In this document: one piece after another, positions 1 to 7,047 of the stretch
Position numbering within the stretch: position 1 is the stretch's first letter
Layout of the letters: each line of letters starts with the position of its first letter
NCBI GenBank assembly: GCA_043727195.1
Contig: JAYSYZ010000142.1
Location: forward strand, 1-10,635
DNA: 10,635 nt
Direction: 5' to 3'
DNA from: JAUYQR01 sp043727195
Lineage (GTDB): Bacteria > Pseudomonadota > Alphaproteobacteria > Rhodobacterales > Rhodobacteraceae
The notes under the pieces: model-generated
Database searches by the model: none
Told to the model about the DNA's origin: nothing
The model's input: the letters and a program-made list of their open reading frames with translations, nothing else
Position numbers and translations under genes: made by a program

Positions 1-1019
1 GCGAAAATCCGCGCCGATTCGGTAATCCCCGGCAACCGCAGTTCCAGCGTTTCCTTGGGCAAATGGTTCAGGTTCAGGTGGATATGGTCCTTGTTCGGCC
101 CGACGCCCCGCCCTTCGCGTATCTCGATCGTCATGCAGCGTGACACCACATCCCGCGAGGCCAGATCCTTGTAGGTCGGTGCATAGCGTTCCATGAACCG
201 CTCGCCTTCGGAGTTGGTCAGATACCCGCCCTCGCCCCGCGCACCTTCGGTGATCAGACAGCCCGAGCCATAGATGCCCGTCGGGTGGAACTGCACGAAT
301 TCCATATCCTGCAACGGCAGGCCCGCCCGCGCCACCATGCCACCGCCGTCGCCGGTGCAGGTGTGGGCGCTGGTCGCACTGAAATAGGCCCGGCCATAGC
401 CGCCCGTCGCCAGCACCACCATCTTGGCGTTGAACACATGCAGCGTACCGTCATCCAGCTTCCACGCCACCACGCCAGTGCAGCGCCCATCTGTGATCAC
501 AAGGTCCAGCGCAAAGTATTCGATGTAGAATTCCGCGTTGTTCTTCAGGCTCTGGCCGTACAGCGTGTGCAGGATCGCATGCCCCGTCCGGTCGGCAGCG
601 GCGCAGGTGCGCTGCACCGGCGGGCCTTCGCCATATTCGGTCGTATGCCCGCCAAACGGGCGCTGGTAAATCCGCCCATCCTCGGTGCGGCTGAACGGCA
701 CGCCGTAATGCTCCAGCTCGTAGACCGCCTTCGGCGCCTCGCGCGCCAGATATTCCATCGCGTCGGTGTCGCCCAGCCAGTCCGACCCCTTGACCGTATC
801 GTACATGTGCCACTGCCACGAATCCGGCCCCATGTTCCCCAAGGACGCCGCAATCCCGCCCTGCGCCGCCACGGTATGGCTGCGGGTCGGGAACACCTTG
901 GTCACACAGGCGGTGCGCAGACCCTGCTCGGCCATCCCCAAGGTCGCGCGCAGACCGGCCCCCCCGGCCCCCACCACCACCACGTCATAGTCATGCACTT
1001 CATACGGATAGGCAGTCAT
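1..1019 (-). CDS. sdhA: Succinate dehydrogenase flavoprotein subunit (partial, C-terminus outside window)
   Basis: Catalytic subunit of respiratory complex II. It oxidises succinate to fumarate on the inner face of the cytoplasmic membrane and passes electrons through FAD to the iron-sulfur subunit. 339 complete codons are present; the family has about 600, so the capping-domain end and C-terminus lie left of base 1. Visible marks: the FAD dinucleotide-binding GAGGAG at residues 17-22; the RSHT motif at 46-49, whose H48 is the usual covalent FAD attachment site; HPTG with H245 and EGARGEGG with R261, which match the substrate-binding His and catalytic Arg of the family. Two ATG codons stand in tandem (1022-1020 and 1019-1017). 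I chose the second because it is better spaced (6 nt) from AGGA of the upstream AAGGAAG; the first would add one Met. It starts 10 nt after sdhD, so it is the third gene of sdhCDA(B). Identification is very secure. Confidence 0.97.
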   Translation of the reverse strand, partial: MTAYPYEVHDYDVVVVGAGGAGLRATLGMAEQGLRTACVTKVFPTRSHTVAAQGGIAASLGNMGPDSWQWHMYDTVKGSDWLGDTDAMEYLAREAPKAVYELEHYGVPFSRTEDGRIYQRPFGGHTTEYGEGPPVQRTCAAADRTGHAILHTLYGQSLKNNAEFYIEYFALDLVITDGRCTGVVAWKLDDGTLHVFNAKMVVLATGGYGRAYFSATSAHTCTGDGGGMVARAGLPLQDMEFVQFHPTGIYGSGCLITEGARGEGGYLTNSEGERFMERYAPTYKDLASRDVVSRCMTIEIREGRGVGPNKDHIHLNLNHLPKETLELRLPGITESARIF

Positions 1020-1029
1020 CATTCTTCCT

Positions 1030-1401
1030 TCACAGCGCCATGCGGGCCAATGCGAAAAGGCCCGTCGCGGCGATCATCCAAGCCAGCGAGATTGCAAAGA
1101 TCACCAGCGTTTTCCGCGTCGTGCCCCGTGCATAATCCTCGATCATCGTCGTGGCCCCCATGGCGAAGTGCCGCATGCCCACGACCAGCAGCAACGCCGT
1201 CAGAATTGCCGGAAACGGCTGCGCAAAGGTGGCCACCACCACCTCATGCGGCTGTCCCAGCGCCTTGCCGAAGATATAGAGCCAGACCGGCACCAGAAAA
1301 GCCAATCCCACCGACGATACCGTCATCGACCAGTGATGTGTCGTGCCGCTATGGGCGGCGCCGCGGCCTTCGGCGCGCTTGCGGGCAGTCAGATATCGCA
1401 T
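1030..1401 (-). CDS. sdhD: Succinate dehydrogenase membrane anchor subunit SdhD
   Basis: Small integral membrane subunit of complex II that, with SdhC, anchors the SdhAB head and forms the heme b and quinone sites. The 123-residue protein has three hydrophobic segments, roughly residues 27-48, 63-85 and 97-119. H78 in the GMRHF context is the expected heme ligand. D89-Y90 follow 11-12 residues later, the spacing of the heme His and the quinone-site Asp-Tyr pair of E. coli SdhD. The N-terminus is short and basic (RYLTARKRAEGRG), as in alphaproteobacterial homologues. It starts 7 nt after the sdhC stop, with a TGAGG ribosome-binding site in that gap, and ends 10 nt before sdhA, so the three genes are tightly coupled. 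Anchor subunits are poorly conserved, but position, length and His/Asp/Tyr pattern agree. Confidence 0.95.
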   Translation of the reverse strand: MRYLTARKRAEGRGAAHSGTTHHWSMTVSSVGLAFLVPVWLYIFGKALGQPHEVVVATFAQPFPAILTALLLVVGMRHFAMGATTMIEDYARGTTRKTLVIFAISLAWMIAATGLFALARMAL

Positions 1402-1408
1402 GAGGACC

Positions 1409-1795
1409 TCACTGAACCAGAAGGATGGTGATGACGGTCAGCACGACCGAGCCGATGATGCAGGCCCAGCCCAGCTTTTCCGCCGTCGGCACGTCAAGCC
1501 CGTGGCCCGCATCGAAATACAGATGCCTCAGCCCCGCCAGATAGTGATACCACACCGCCCAGGCCGATCCGGCAAAGACCAGATCGCCAAACCAGCTTGT
1601 CGCCACCGCATCGGCCACCGCAAAATAGGCCGGGCTGGTCGCTGCCGCCAGCAGCCACCAGACCGCCAGTATCACGCCGAAGATCAGTGCATTGCCGGTG
1701 ATCCGCGTCAGGATCGAGGTGATCGCCGTCAGCTGCGGGCGGTAAATCTGCAGATGCGGCGACAGGGGGCGCTCTGCCCGCTTGGTGTCTGCCAT
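1409..1795 (-). CDS. sdhC: Succinate dehydrogenase cytochrome b556 subunit SdhC
   Basis: Cytochrome b subunit of complex II, first gene of the sdhCDA operon. The 128-residue protein carries the family's N-terminal signature RPLSPHLQIYRP (residues 9-20). SILTRITG follows, with S27 and R31 at the positions of the quinone-site Ser/Arg in E. coli SdhC. The second signature HYLAGLRHLYFD (84-95) includes H84, the probable heme b ligand. Three membrane segments lie at about 34-52, 66-88 and 106-126. The ATG at 1795 is preceded by GAGG 8 nt upstream. The 232-bp region before it holds two phased palindromes that look like operators, so the operon promoter is probably in that gap. I see no clear -35/-10 pair there. 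Confidence 0.96.
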   Translation of the reverse strand: MADTKRAERPLSPHLQIYRPQLTAITSILTRITGNALIFGVILAVWWLLAAATSPAYFAVADAVATSWFGDLVFAGSAWAVWYHYLAGLRHLYFDAGHGLDVPTAEKLGWACIIGSVVLTVITILLVQ

Positions 1796-1940
1796 GGCTC
1801 ATCCTCACATTGGCGGCGCGGACCGTTTCGGGCGCGCCTCGCTGTCACCCTGAACTGAATAACGCGTATTTCGCCAGTGTCACGCGCGACAGTGCCGCAG
1901 ATGCGATATGTTTTCGCTATCAGACAAAGTATTTCGGGAT

Positions 1941-1971
1941 TGTGATCACGGCCCGAAAATATGTGATCACA
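1941..1971. promoter_or_regulatory. Two 21-bp-phased TGTGATCACA-type palindromes upstream of sdhC
   Basis: TGTGATCACG at 1941-1950 and TGTGATCACA at 1962-1971 share the core GTGATCAC. Their centres (1945/1946 and 1966/1967) are exactly 21 bp apart, two helical turns, so both face the same side of the DNA. They lie 146-176 bp upstream of the sdhC start and 57 bp or more past the end of mch. The same palindrome with the same spacing occurs three times before sucC. This looks like a binding array for a dimeric regulator acting cooperatively. The protein cannot be named from the sequence. Confidence 0.6.
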
Positions 1972-1981
1972 CGTTTGACCT

Positions 1982-2027
1982 GCCATCATGGCGGAAAATC
2001 CTGTTATCCCCTGCCGCCAGCCTGGCG
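1982..2027 (-). terminator. Two short hairpins just after mch, possible weak terminator
   Basis: On the minus strand CGCCA-GGC-TGGCG (2027-2015) begins within the mch stop region, and a second perfect inverted repeat GCCAT-C-ATGGC lies at 1992-1982. Neither is followed by a T-run, so a classical intrinsic terminator is not shown. They could slow or end mch transcription before the sdh promoter region, or be chance structure in GC-rich DNA. Confidence 0.2.
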
Positions 2028-3050
2028 TCAGACCGGCACCAGCACCCAATAGTCCAGATCCAGCAACACCTCCGGCAGGTATTTGCCATCTGCCGCGCGC
2101 AATGCGCCTGCCGCACCCTTGGTCGCCACCAGCCGCAGCCTGAGCGCACCAACCCCGGGGGCCGGCGTTTCGGCCCGGTCCAGCACCTCGGACCAGGCCC
2201 GAATCGTGTCGCCGGCAAAGCAGGGGGTCACATGCGCGCCCGCATTCAGCGCCACGATGATCTGCGCGTTGGCGAGGCCATTGAAACTCAACGCCCGTGC
2301 CAGGCTGATCACATGCCCGCCATAGATCAGCCGCCGCCCGTCGTCGCGCTGGCTGACGTCGAAATGCACTTTCGAGGTGTTCTGCCACAGCCTTGTTGCC
2401 AGCATATGCTCAGTCTCTTCGACCGTCACGCCATCGACATGGTCGATCACCTCGCCCACTGCATAATCGCCCCAGCGGTGCCGCTCACCGGCCAGCGCAA
2501 AGTCATAGCCGGTAAAATCCAGCCCCTCGGGCACCACCAATGCCCCCGGCAGCACCGCGGCCGCCAGTTCCGGCACATGAACCGGCACCACTGCCTCGCG
2601 CCGCCGCTTGCGCACCATGACCCAGCGCACGAATTCCAGCACCGGCTCATCCCGCTGGTTCAGGCCCCGCGTGCGCACCCAGACCACTCCCGTCGCACCG
2701 CTGGAGTTTTCCTTCAATCCGATCACCGCGGATTGCGCCCGCAGCGTATCACCCGCAAACACCGGGCGCAGCCAGCGCCCCTCGGCGTAGCCAAGGTTGG
2801 CCACCGCATTCAGGCTGATGTCGGGCACCGTCTTGCCGAACACCACATGAAACGCCAGCAGATCCTCGAACGGCGATGCTGCCAGCCCGACGGACCGGGC
2901 AAATTCATCCGACGAATACACCGCATGCCGCGCGGGATAAAGCGCGTGGTAGACCGCCCGCTCACCGCCTGAAATCGTGCGGGGGACGGCATGGACGATC
3001 ACCTCGCCCAAGGCGTAGTCCTCAAAGAACCGCCCGGGATTGGTCTTCAT
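2028..3050 (-). CDS. mch: Mesaconyl-CoA hydratase (beta-methylmalyl-CoA dehydratase), double MaoC/hotdog
   Basis: Interconverts mesaconyl-C1-CoA and beta-methylmalyl-CoA in the ethylmalonyl-CoA pathway for acetyl-CoA assimilation; cytoplasmic. The 340-residue length fits the Rhodobacter enzyme, from memory. The protein is two related hotdog halves. FEDYALGEVI (9-18) is echoed by GDYAVGEVI (194-202), and RPVFAGDTLRAQS (95-107) by TPCFAGDTIRAWS (275-287). The second half has LWQNTSKVHFD (221-231), in the place of the MaoC hydratase active-site region, and the conserved YGGHVISLARAL (243-254). Its ATG overlaps the stop of the DUF1737 gene by 4 bp (ATGA), which implies translational coupling; the ribosome-binding site is weak (GGGCG). 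It is the last gene of the mcl2 operon and lies upstream of sdhC. A general MaoC dehydratase would be the alternative, but the linkage to mcl2 supports mch. Confidence 0.92.
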   Translation of the reverse strand: MKTNPGRFFEDYALGEVIVHAVPRTISGGERAVYHALYPARHAVYSSDEFARSVGLAASPFEDLLAFHVVFGKTVPDISLNAVANLGYAEGRWLRPVFAGDTLRAQSAVIGLKENSSGATGVVWVRTRGLNQRDEPVLEFVRWVMVRKRRREAVVPVHVPELAAAVLPGALVVPEGLDFTGYDFALAGERHRWGDYAVGEVIDHVDGVTVEETEHMLATRLWQNTSKVHFDVSQRDDGRRLIYGGHVISLARALSFNGLANAQIIVALNAGAHVTPCFAGDTIRAWSEVLDRAETPAPGVGALRLRLVATKGAAGALRAADGKYLPEVLLDLDYWVLVPV

Positions 3051-3250
3051 TGCGCGCCCAGTTTTATCTCGGGGTGATAGTCCCCGGGCATTTCCTTCAC
3101 CACTGCCTGACCGCAGCGCATCACCCCGTTGGCCGCGTCGAACGCATAGGTCGGGCCACCGTGCAGCGCCCAGCCATTGTTCAGCGCCGCCGTGACCTTG
3201 TGGCAGAAGGCCGGGGTGTCATCCTCGCTCAGAAAACGGTAAAGTTTCAT
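3047..3250 (-). CDS. Small DUF1737-family protein
   Basis: A 67-residue soluble protein of unknown function. I recognise the DUF1737 pattern: an N-terminal MKLYRFLSEDDTPAFCHKV (1-19), then LNNGWALHGGPTYAF (23-37), and near the end CGQAVVKE (46-53). C16 and C46 are the only cysteines. There is no signal peptide or membrane segment. The start has a GGGGGGA ribosome-binding stretch upstream. It begins 16 nt after the NnrU-like gene and overlaps the mch start by 4 bp, so it is co-transcribed and probably co-translated with mch. I recall the same neighbour order in Rhodobacter sphaeroides, which suggests a link to the ethylmalonyl-CoA enzymes or just a stable operon. No biochemical role can be read from the sequence. 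Confidence 0.88.
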   Translation of the reverse strand: MKLYRFLSEDDTPAFCHKVTAALNNGWALHGGPTYAFDAANGVMRCGQAVVKEMPGDYHPEIKLGAQ

Positions 3251-3266
3251 CGACCAGTCCCCCCGA

Positions 3267-3812
3267 TCATGCCCAGGGCCGCACGCCCAGCCAGTTATGC
3301 ACAGCCATCACCACGCCCACCACGACCAGCGTGCCCACCACGGCCATCGCCTCTTTCCGCATCGGCGCGGGGGGGTTGCGCACCCAGACCGGTTCGGCAC
3401 GGTTGATCACGATCACCGACACCACCGCCCAGGCCAGCAGGCCGCCGAACAGGATCACCGATGCCAGATCGCCGTTGACCAGCAGATGCGCCACTGCCCA
3501 GGCCTTTATCGCCGTCAGTTGCGGGTGCCGGATCACCCGGGTAACCGCCGTCTTCATGCCGCTGGCGGCGTACAGGTAAAACGCCAGGATCATCAGCAGG
3601 TTGTTGACATGCACCAGAAACGCAGGCGGCGACCATAGCGGCACGTACGCCGCCGCGCGGTAGCCCAGCACCATCAGCACGACCGACCCCAGAATGGCCA
3701 GCGCGACCGGCCCCTTCGCCTTGTCGCCCATCGCCGCCCGCCGCGCCGGGGCAAATCGCTTGAACAGATGCGCCCCCCACCACAGCAGCATCCCCAAAAT
3801 CAGCAAGGTCAT
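3267..3812 (-). CDS. NnrU-family integral membrane protein
   Basis: A 181-residue polytopic membrane protein. It matches the NnrU family, best known from denitrification clusters and of unknown biochemical function. The strongest mark is the family core from RHPQLTAIKAWAVAHLL (95-111) through LVNGD (111-115) to LFGGLLAWAV (121-130). About five hydrophobic segments are seen, near residues 2-16, 35-52, 64-83, 104-138 and 155-172. The start at 3812 was chosen over the upstream in-frame ATG at 3824 because GGAGG sits 5 nt before it; the upstream ATG precedes that site. It lies 36 nt after mcl2 and 16 nt before the DUF1737 gene, inside the ethylmalonyl-CoA operon and away from any denitrification gene in this window. 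I do not give it the name nnrU, because that name implies a nitrogen-oxide role for which there is no evidence here. Confidence 0.9.
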   Translation of the reverse strand: MTLLILGMLLWWGAHLFKRFAPARRAAMGDKAKGPVALAILGSVVLMVLGYRAAAYVPLWSPPAFLVHVNNLLMILAFYLYAASGMKTAVTRVIRHPQLTAIKAWAVAHLLVNGDLASVILFGGLLAWAVVSVIVINRAEPVWVRNPPAPMRKEAMAVVGTLVVVGVVMAVHNWLGVRPWA

Positions 3813-3848
3813 GTCATCCTCCATGCACGCGTCACGGCCACCCTGCCG

Positions 3849-4697
3849 TCAATCCGCCATGGCCGCAATCACCCCGGCCCGCGCCAGCATCTCATGTGCG
3901 GCGTCGACATGCATGTTTTCGACGATCCGGCCATCCAGCACCGCCACGCCCTGCCCGGCGGCTGCGGCCTGGCGGAAGGCCTCGATCTGCCGCGTGGCCA
4001 GGGCGATTTCGTCCGGCGACGGCGCGAAGACCGCGTTTGCCACCTCCAGTTGCGCCGGATGGATCAGCGTCTTGCCGTCAAACCCCATGTCGCGGCCCTG
4101 TTCGCATTCGGCGCGCAGACCCGCGTCGTCTTTGAACGCATTGAACACACCGTCCACGATCACCCGCCCCTCCGCCTTGGCCGCCAGCAGGCAGGCCCCC
4201 AGCCCGGCCAGCATCGGCAACCGGTCGGGGCGGAACCGCGCGCCGATCTCTCGCGCCAGGTCATTGGTGCCCATCACCATGCCCTGCAGCCGGGGATGCG
4301 CCGCGATCTCGCCCGCCCGCAGCATCGCCTGCGCCGTCTCCATCATCGCCCAGAGCGGCTTTTGCGGCACCAATGCCGCAACTGCATCCAGATCGGCAGC
4401 GGATGAGACTTTGGGCACCAGCACCGCATCCACCCCGGCATGGGTGGCAAAGGCCCGCGCATCCGCAACGCCCCATTCGGTGTCCAGCGCGTTGATCCGC
4501 ACGATCCGCACCCGCGACCCAAATTCGGCAACCCGCAGTTCATGCAGCAGAATTTCCCGCGCGCGCAGCTTTTCCTGCGGCAGCACCGCATCCTCCAGAT
4601 CAAAGATGATCGCGTCGGCGGGCAGGCTGCGCGCCTTATCCAGCGCCCGCTCCTTTGCGGCAGGAATGTAAAGAACAGACCGGTAGGGTCGCGGCAT
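3849..4697 (-). CDS. mcl2: (3S)-malyl-CoA thioesterase, HpcH/HpaI-CitE-like superfamily
   Basis: Hydrolyses (3S)-malyl-CoA to malate and CoA. With malyl-CoA lyase Mcl1 it gives the apparent malate synthase activity of R. sphaeroides and ends the ethylmalonyl-CoA pathway at malate. The 282-residue TIM-barrel protein begins RPYRSVLYIPA. It has FDLEDAV (32-38), VRIN (66-69), MMETAQA (118-124, E120), GTNDLARE (143-150, D146) and GFDGKTLIHPAQ (205-216). Arg/Glu/Asp at such places bind Mg2+ and the acyl-CoA in CitE-like enzymes. The start at 4697 has GGAGG 6 nt upstream; a longer frame from 4730 would place that site inside the gene. Alternatives are a citrate-lyase beta-like protein or Mcl1, but Mcl1 is longer (about 318 residues, from memory) with a different N-terminus. 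It is the first gene of the operon with the NnrU-like, DUF1737 and mch genes. Confidence 0.87.
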   Translation of the reverse strand: MPRPYRSVLYIPAAKERALDKARSLPADAIIFDLEDAVLPQEKLRAREILLHELRVAEFGSRVRIVRINALDTEWGVADARAFATHAGVDAVLVPKVSSAADLDAVAALVPQKPLWAMMETAQAMLRAGEIAAHPRLQGMVMGTNDLAREIGARFRPDRLPMLAGLGACLLAAKAEGRVIVDGVFNAFKDDAGLRAECEQGRDMGFDGKTLIHPAQLEVANAVFAPSPDEIALATRQIEAFRQAAAAGQGVAVLDGRIVENMHVDAAHEMLARAGVIAAMAD

Positions 4698-4867
4698 GAA
4701 TCGCCTCCAGGTAATATTCTTGCGTTTCAAAGCATGATTTCATCACAATCAGCAAGCCCAATTCTTCTGCGGCGCAGCGATTGTGCAGCCGGCCGTGCGT
4801 GGCATTAACCCGATATCAGCACCCCCGACGCAGGTTTGCCGCGGATATCCGCAACAAAGGCCCGCCC
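4698..4867. promoter_or_regulatory. Divergent intergenic region between mcl2 and the secreted 103-residue protein gene
   Basis: This 170-bp gap must hold the mcl2 operon promoter on the minus strand and probably one for the plus-strand gene. It is more AT-rich near mcl2. A small inverted repeat TGAT-TTC-ATCA (4735-4745) is followed by ATCACAA (4742-4748), which resembles half of the palindrome found before sdhC and sucC; no full copy is present. On the plus strand TTGTGC (4781-4786) and ATTAAC (4804-4809) are 17 bp apart, a weak -35/-10 candidate. Nothing decisive is seen. Confidence 0.3.
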
Positions 4868-5179
4868 ATGTCCCAGATGATGTTTGCCCTGTCGCTTGGT
4901 TTCGGCGGCGTGATCCTTGCCACCCAGATCGGCTTTGCCCAGCCGCAATGCGACACCCGCGCCTCGGTCACCGAACAACTGGCCCAGCGCTACGGCGAAA
5001 CCCGCCGCAGTCTTGGCATCGCCGCCAACAACGCGGTGATGGAGGTGTATGCCTCTGACGCCACCGGCACCTGGACGCTGACCGTCACCCTGCCCGATGG
5101 CAGCATGTGCCTCGTCGCATCCGGCATCGGCTATGAGGCGATCACCGAAGAATTGCCCGCCAGGGGCACCAGGGTCTGA
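4868..5179 (+). CDS. Small exported protein of unknown function
   Basis: A 103-residue protein that I do not assign to a family. The N-terminus (1-24) is hydrophobic and ends GFA before QPQC, consistent with a signal peptide cut after A24 and export to the periplasm. It lacks a positive charge before the hydrophobic core, so export is probable, not certain. The mature part would have about 79 residues with two cysteines, C28 and C81, which could form a disulfide, and a strand-rich stretch TGTWTLTVTLPDGSMC (66-81). The ATG at 4868 has AAAGG 7 nt upstream; another in-frame ATG follows at 4877, and an upstream one at 4781 would remove the signal peptide character. The gene is divergent from mcl2 and convergent with the TauE-like gene, only 23 bp away. 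Confidence 0.75.
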   Translation: MSQMMFALSLGFGGVILATQIGFAQPQCDTRASVTEQLAQRYGETRRSLGIAANNAVMEVYASDATGTWTLTVTLPDGSMCLVASGIGYEAITEELPARGTRV

Positions 5180-5203
5180 AGCGCGCGTTGCGGGATGCGC
5201 GTT
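5180..5203. terminator. GC-rich hairpin between two convergent genes, possible bidirectional terminator
   Basis: AGCGCGC (5180-5186) can pair with GCGCGTT (5197-5203), seven pairs with one G-T wobble around a 10-base loop. It fills the gap between the stops of the secreted-protein gene and the TauE-like gene. No T-run follows on either strand, so termination is inferred mainly from position. Confidence 0.3.
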
Positions 5204-5961
5204 CAGCGCACCCCGCCCAGGCCTGCAAACCCGTCCCAGATCAGCTTGACCGAAATCAGCAAAAGCGCCCATGTGACCAGCCGGAAGAACAGCTTTTCCG
5301 GCAGCCGGTTTACCAGCCCCACCCCGGCAAAGACGGCGATCACCGCGGGCACGAACAGCACGGCTGCGGTTTTCAGATTGCCGGCGCTCAACTGTCCCAA
5401 CGCGTAATACGGCACCAGTTTCACCGCATTGATCACCGCAAATGCTATGGTCGAGGTGCCGGCAAACACCATCTTCGTCATGCCCAGAGGCAGCGTATAC
5501 ACCTGATACGGCGGCGCACCCGCATGGCTGACGAAACTGGTGAACCCCGTCACCGCCCCCCAGAACAACCCCGGCACCACCTCGGCGCGCTTCGGCGCTG
5601 CCACCACCTGCCGGCGCAACAGCAGGCTCAGCGCAAAGGCCACCCCGATCACCCCGACCAGCACGGTCACCGCCGGTTCCGGCACCAGGCTTGCCGTCGC
5701 CCAGCCAAAGGCGATCCCCGCCACCGCCCCCGGCACCACGATTGCCAGCACCCGCCGGTCAAATGCATGCCGGTAAGCGTACAGCCCGAACACATCCGAC
5801 ACCACATAGACCGGCAGCAACAACCCCGCCGCCACCACCGGCGATATCACCAGCGCCAGCACCGGCACGCCCAGCATGCCCACCACCGGCACGCCGCCCT
5901 TGCCCATGCCCACCAGCACCGCCGCCACGACCGCCGCCACCCAAAACGCCCACGCTTCCAT
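5203..5961 (-). CDS. TauE/SafE-family membrane permease (sulfite exporter/anion permease family)
   Basis: A 252-residue polytopic inner-membrane protein of the TauE/SafE (DUF81) family; members move sulfite, sulfoacetate or other small anions, but the substrate varies widely. Marks are GMGKGGVP (18-25) near the N-terminus and TSFVSHAGAPP (141-151), which start the two internal repeats of the family. TKMVFAGTSTIAF (162-174) and KLVPYYALGQLS (181-192) follow. Hydrophobic segments cover most of the protein, about seven or eight, broken by a basic loop near 116-126 (RRQVVAAPKRA). The ATG at 5961 has GGAGGCG just upstream. It stands alone on the minus strand, convergent with the small exported protein and divergent from mdh. 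Substrate cannot be inferred. Location beside mdh and mcl2 does not prove export of a TCA-related anion. Confidence 0.9.
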   Translation of the reverse strand: MEAWAFWVAAVVAAVLVGMGKGGVPVVGMLGVPVLALVISPVVAAGLLLPVYVVSDVFGLYAYRHAFDRRVLAIVVPGAVAGIAFGWATASLVPEPAVTVLVGVIGVAFALSLLLRRQVVAAPKRAEVVPGLFWGAVTGFTSFVSHAGAPPYQVYTLPLGMTKMVFAGTSTIAFAVINAVKLVPYYALGQLSAGNLKTAAVLFVPAVIAVFAGVGLVNRLPEKLFFRLVTWALLLISVKLIWDGFAGLGGVR

Positions 5962-6084
5962 CGCCGCCTCCGCCTGACCCGCGCATGGTTAGCGCAACCA
6001 CCGCAGTGCCACCACCCTGAAGGCTTGCCACCGCTGCCGAACCGGCTTAACGAAAGCCCGATCATAACCTTCCGGAGACGTCAC

Positions 6085-7047
6085 ATGGCCAGACCCAAGA
6101 TCGCCCTCATCGGCGCCGGACAAATCGGCGGAACCCTCGCCCACCTTGCCGCCATCAAGGAACTTGGCGACATCATCCTGTTCGACATTGCCGAGGGCAC
6201 GCCTCAGGGCAAGGCGCTGGATATCGCGCAATCCGGCCCCTCCGAAGGTTTCGATGCCGCGATGAAGGGTGCCAATTCCTACGCCGATATCGCCGGGGCC
6301 GATGTCTGCATCGTCACCGCCGGGGTGCCCCGCAAACCCGGCATGTCCCGCGATGACCTGCTCGGCATCAATCTCAAGGTGATGAAGGCGGTCGGCGACG
6401 GCATCCGGCAGCACGCCCCGAACGCCTTCGTGATCTGCATCACCAACCCGCTTGACGCGATGGTCTGGGCGCTGCGCGAATTTTCCGGCCTGCCGCACCA
6501 CATGGTCGTCGGCATGGCGGGCGTGCTGGACTCTGCCCGCTTCCGCCACTTCCTCAGCCTCGAATTCGGCGTCTCGATGCGCGATGTCACCGCCTTTGTG
6601 CTGGGCGGTCACGGCGACACGATGGTGCCGCTCGCCCGCTATTCCACGGTCGGCGGCATTCCCCTGCCCGATCTGGTGCAGATGGGCTGGACCACGCAGC
6701 CAAAACTTGATGCCATCATCCAGCGCACCCGTGACGGTGGCGCCGAAATCGTCGGCCTGCTGAAGACCGGCTCGGCCTTCTACGCCCCCGCCACCAGTGC
6801 GATCGAAATGGCCGAGGCATTCCTCAAGGATCAGAAACGCCTGCTGCCCTGTGCGGCTTACGTCAAGGGCGCGTTGGGGTTGAACGGGATGTATGTGGGC
6901 GTGCCCACGGTGATCGGCGCGGGCGGCATCGAACGGATCGTCGACATCAAGCTGACAAAGGACGAACAGGTGATGTTCGACAAATCCGTCGATGCGGTCA
7001 AAGGTCTGGTCGCTGCCTGCAAGGCCATCGACGCCTCGCTCGCCTGA
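6085..7047 (+). CDS. mdh: Malate dehydrogenase, NAD-dependent
   Basis: Oxidises malate to oxaloacetate with NAD+ in the TCA cycle and here also receives malate made by Mcl2. The 320-residue protein is of the LDH-like bacterial Mdh type. It shows the Rossmann GAGQIGG (10-16) and D34, which selects NAD. The mobile active-site loop is VPRKPGMSRDDLL (81-93), with R83 marking malate rather than lactate dehydrogenase, and R89. N121 lies in TNPLD, D149/R152 in LDSARF, and catalytic H176 in GGHGDT. All key residues are present. The ATG at 6085 has GGAG 7 nt upstream. In the 123-bp gap shared with the divergent TauE-like gene I see a fair -35 (TTGCCA, 6025-6030) but no good -10, and none of the phased palindromes. 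Downstream lie palindromic repeats, so mdh may be its own transcript. Confidence 0.98.
   Translation: MARPKIALIGAGQIGGTLAHLAAIKELGDIILFDIAEGTPQGKALDIAQSGPSEGFDAAMKGANSYADIAGADVCIVTAGVPRKPGMSRDDLLGINLKVMKAVGDGIRQHAPNAFVICITNPLDAMVWALREFSGLPHHMVVGMAGVLDSARFRHFLSLEFGVSMRDVTAFVLGGHGDTMVPLARYSTVGGIPLPDLVQMGWTTQPKLDAIIQRTRDGGAEIVGLLKTGSAFYAPATSAIEMAEAFLKDQKRLLPCAAYVKGALGLNGMYVGVPTVIGAGGIERIVDIKLTKDEQVMFDKSVDAVKGLVAACKAIDASLA

Noticed and set aside
492..501. A perfect TGTGATCACA inside sdhA
   Set aside because: It is encoded by ordinary Val-Ile-Thr codons in the frame, is single without a 21-bp partner, and similar GTGATCAC cores occur in other coding parts (for example near 8587). Probably coincidence.
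1908..2972. Long open frame on the plus strand across mch
   Set aside because: Opposite strand to a confident enzyme gene; composition rich in His, Arg, Pro and Gln as expected for antisense of GC-rich coding DNA, and no ribosome-binding site.
3694..4671. 325-codon open frame on the plus strand across mcl2
   Set aside because: Ser/Ala/Arg-rich antisense translation of a well-supported gene on the minus strand.
4698..4730. Earlier start of mcl2 at 4730
   Set aside because: The GGAGG site at 4704-4708 is ideally placed for the ATG at 4697 and would be internal to the longer form.
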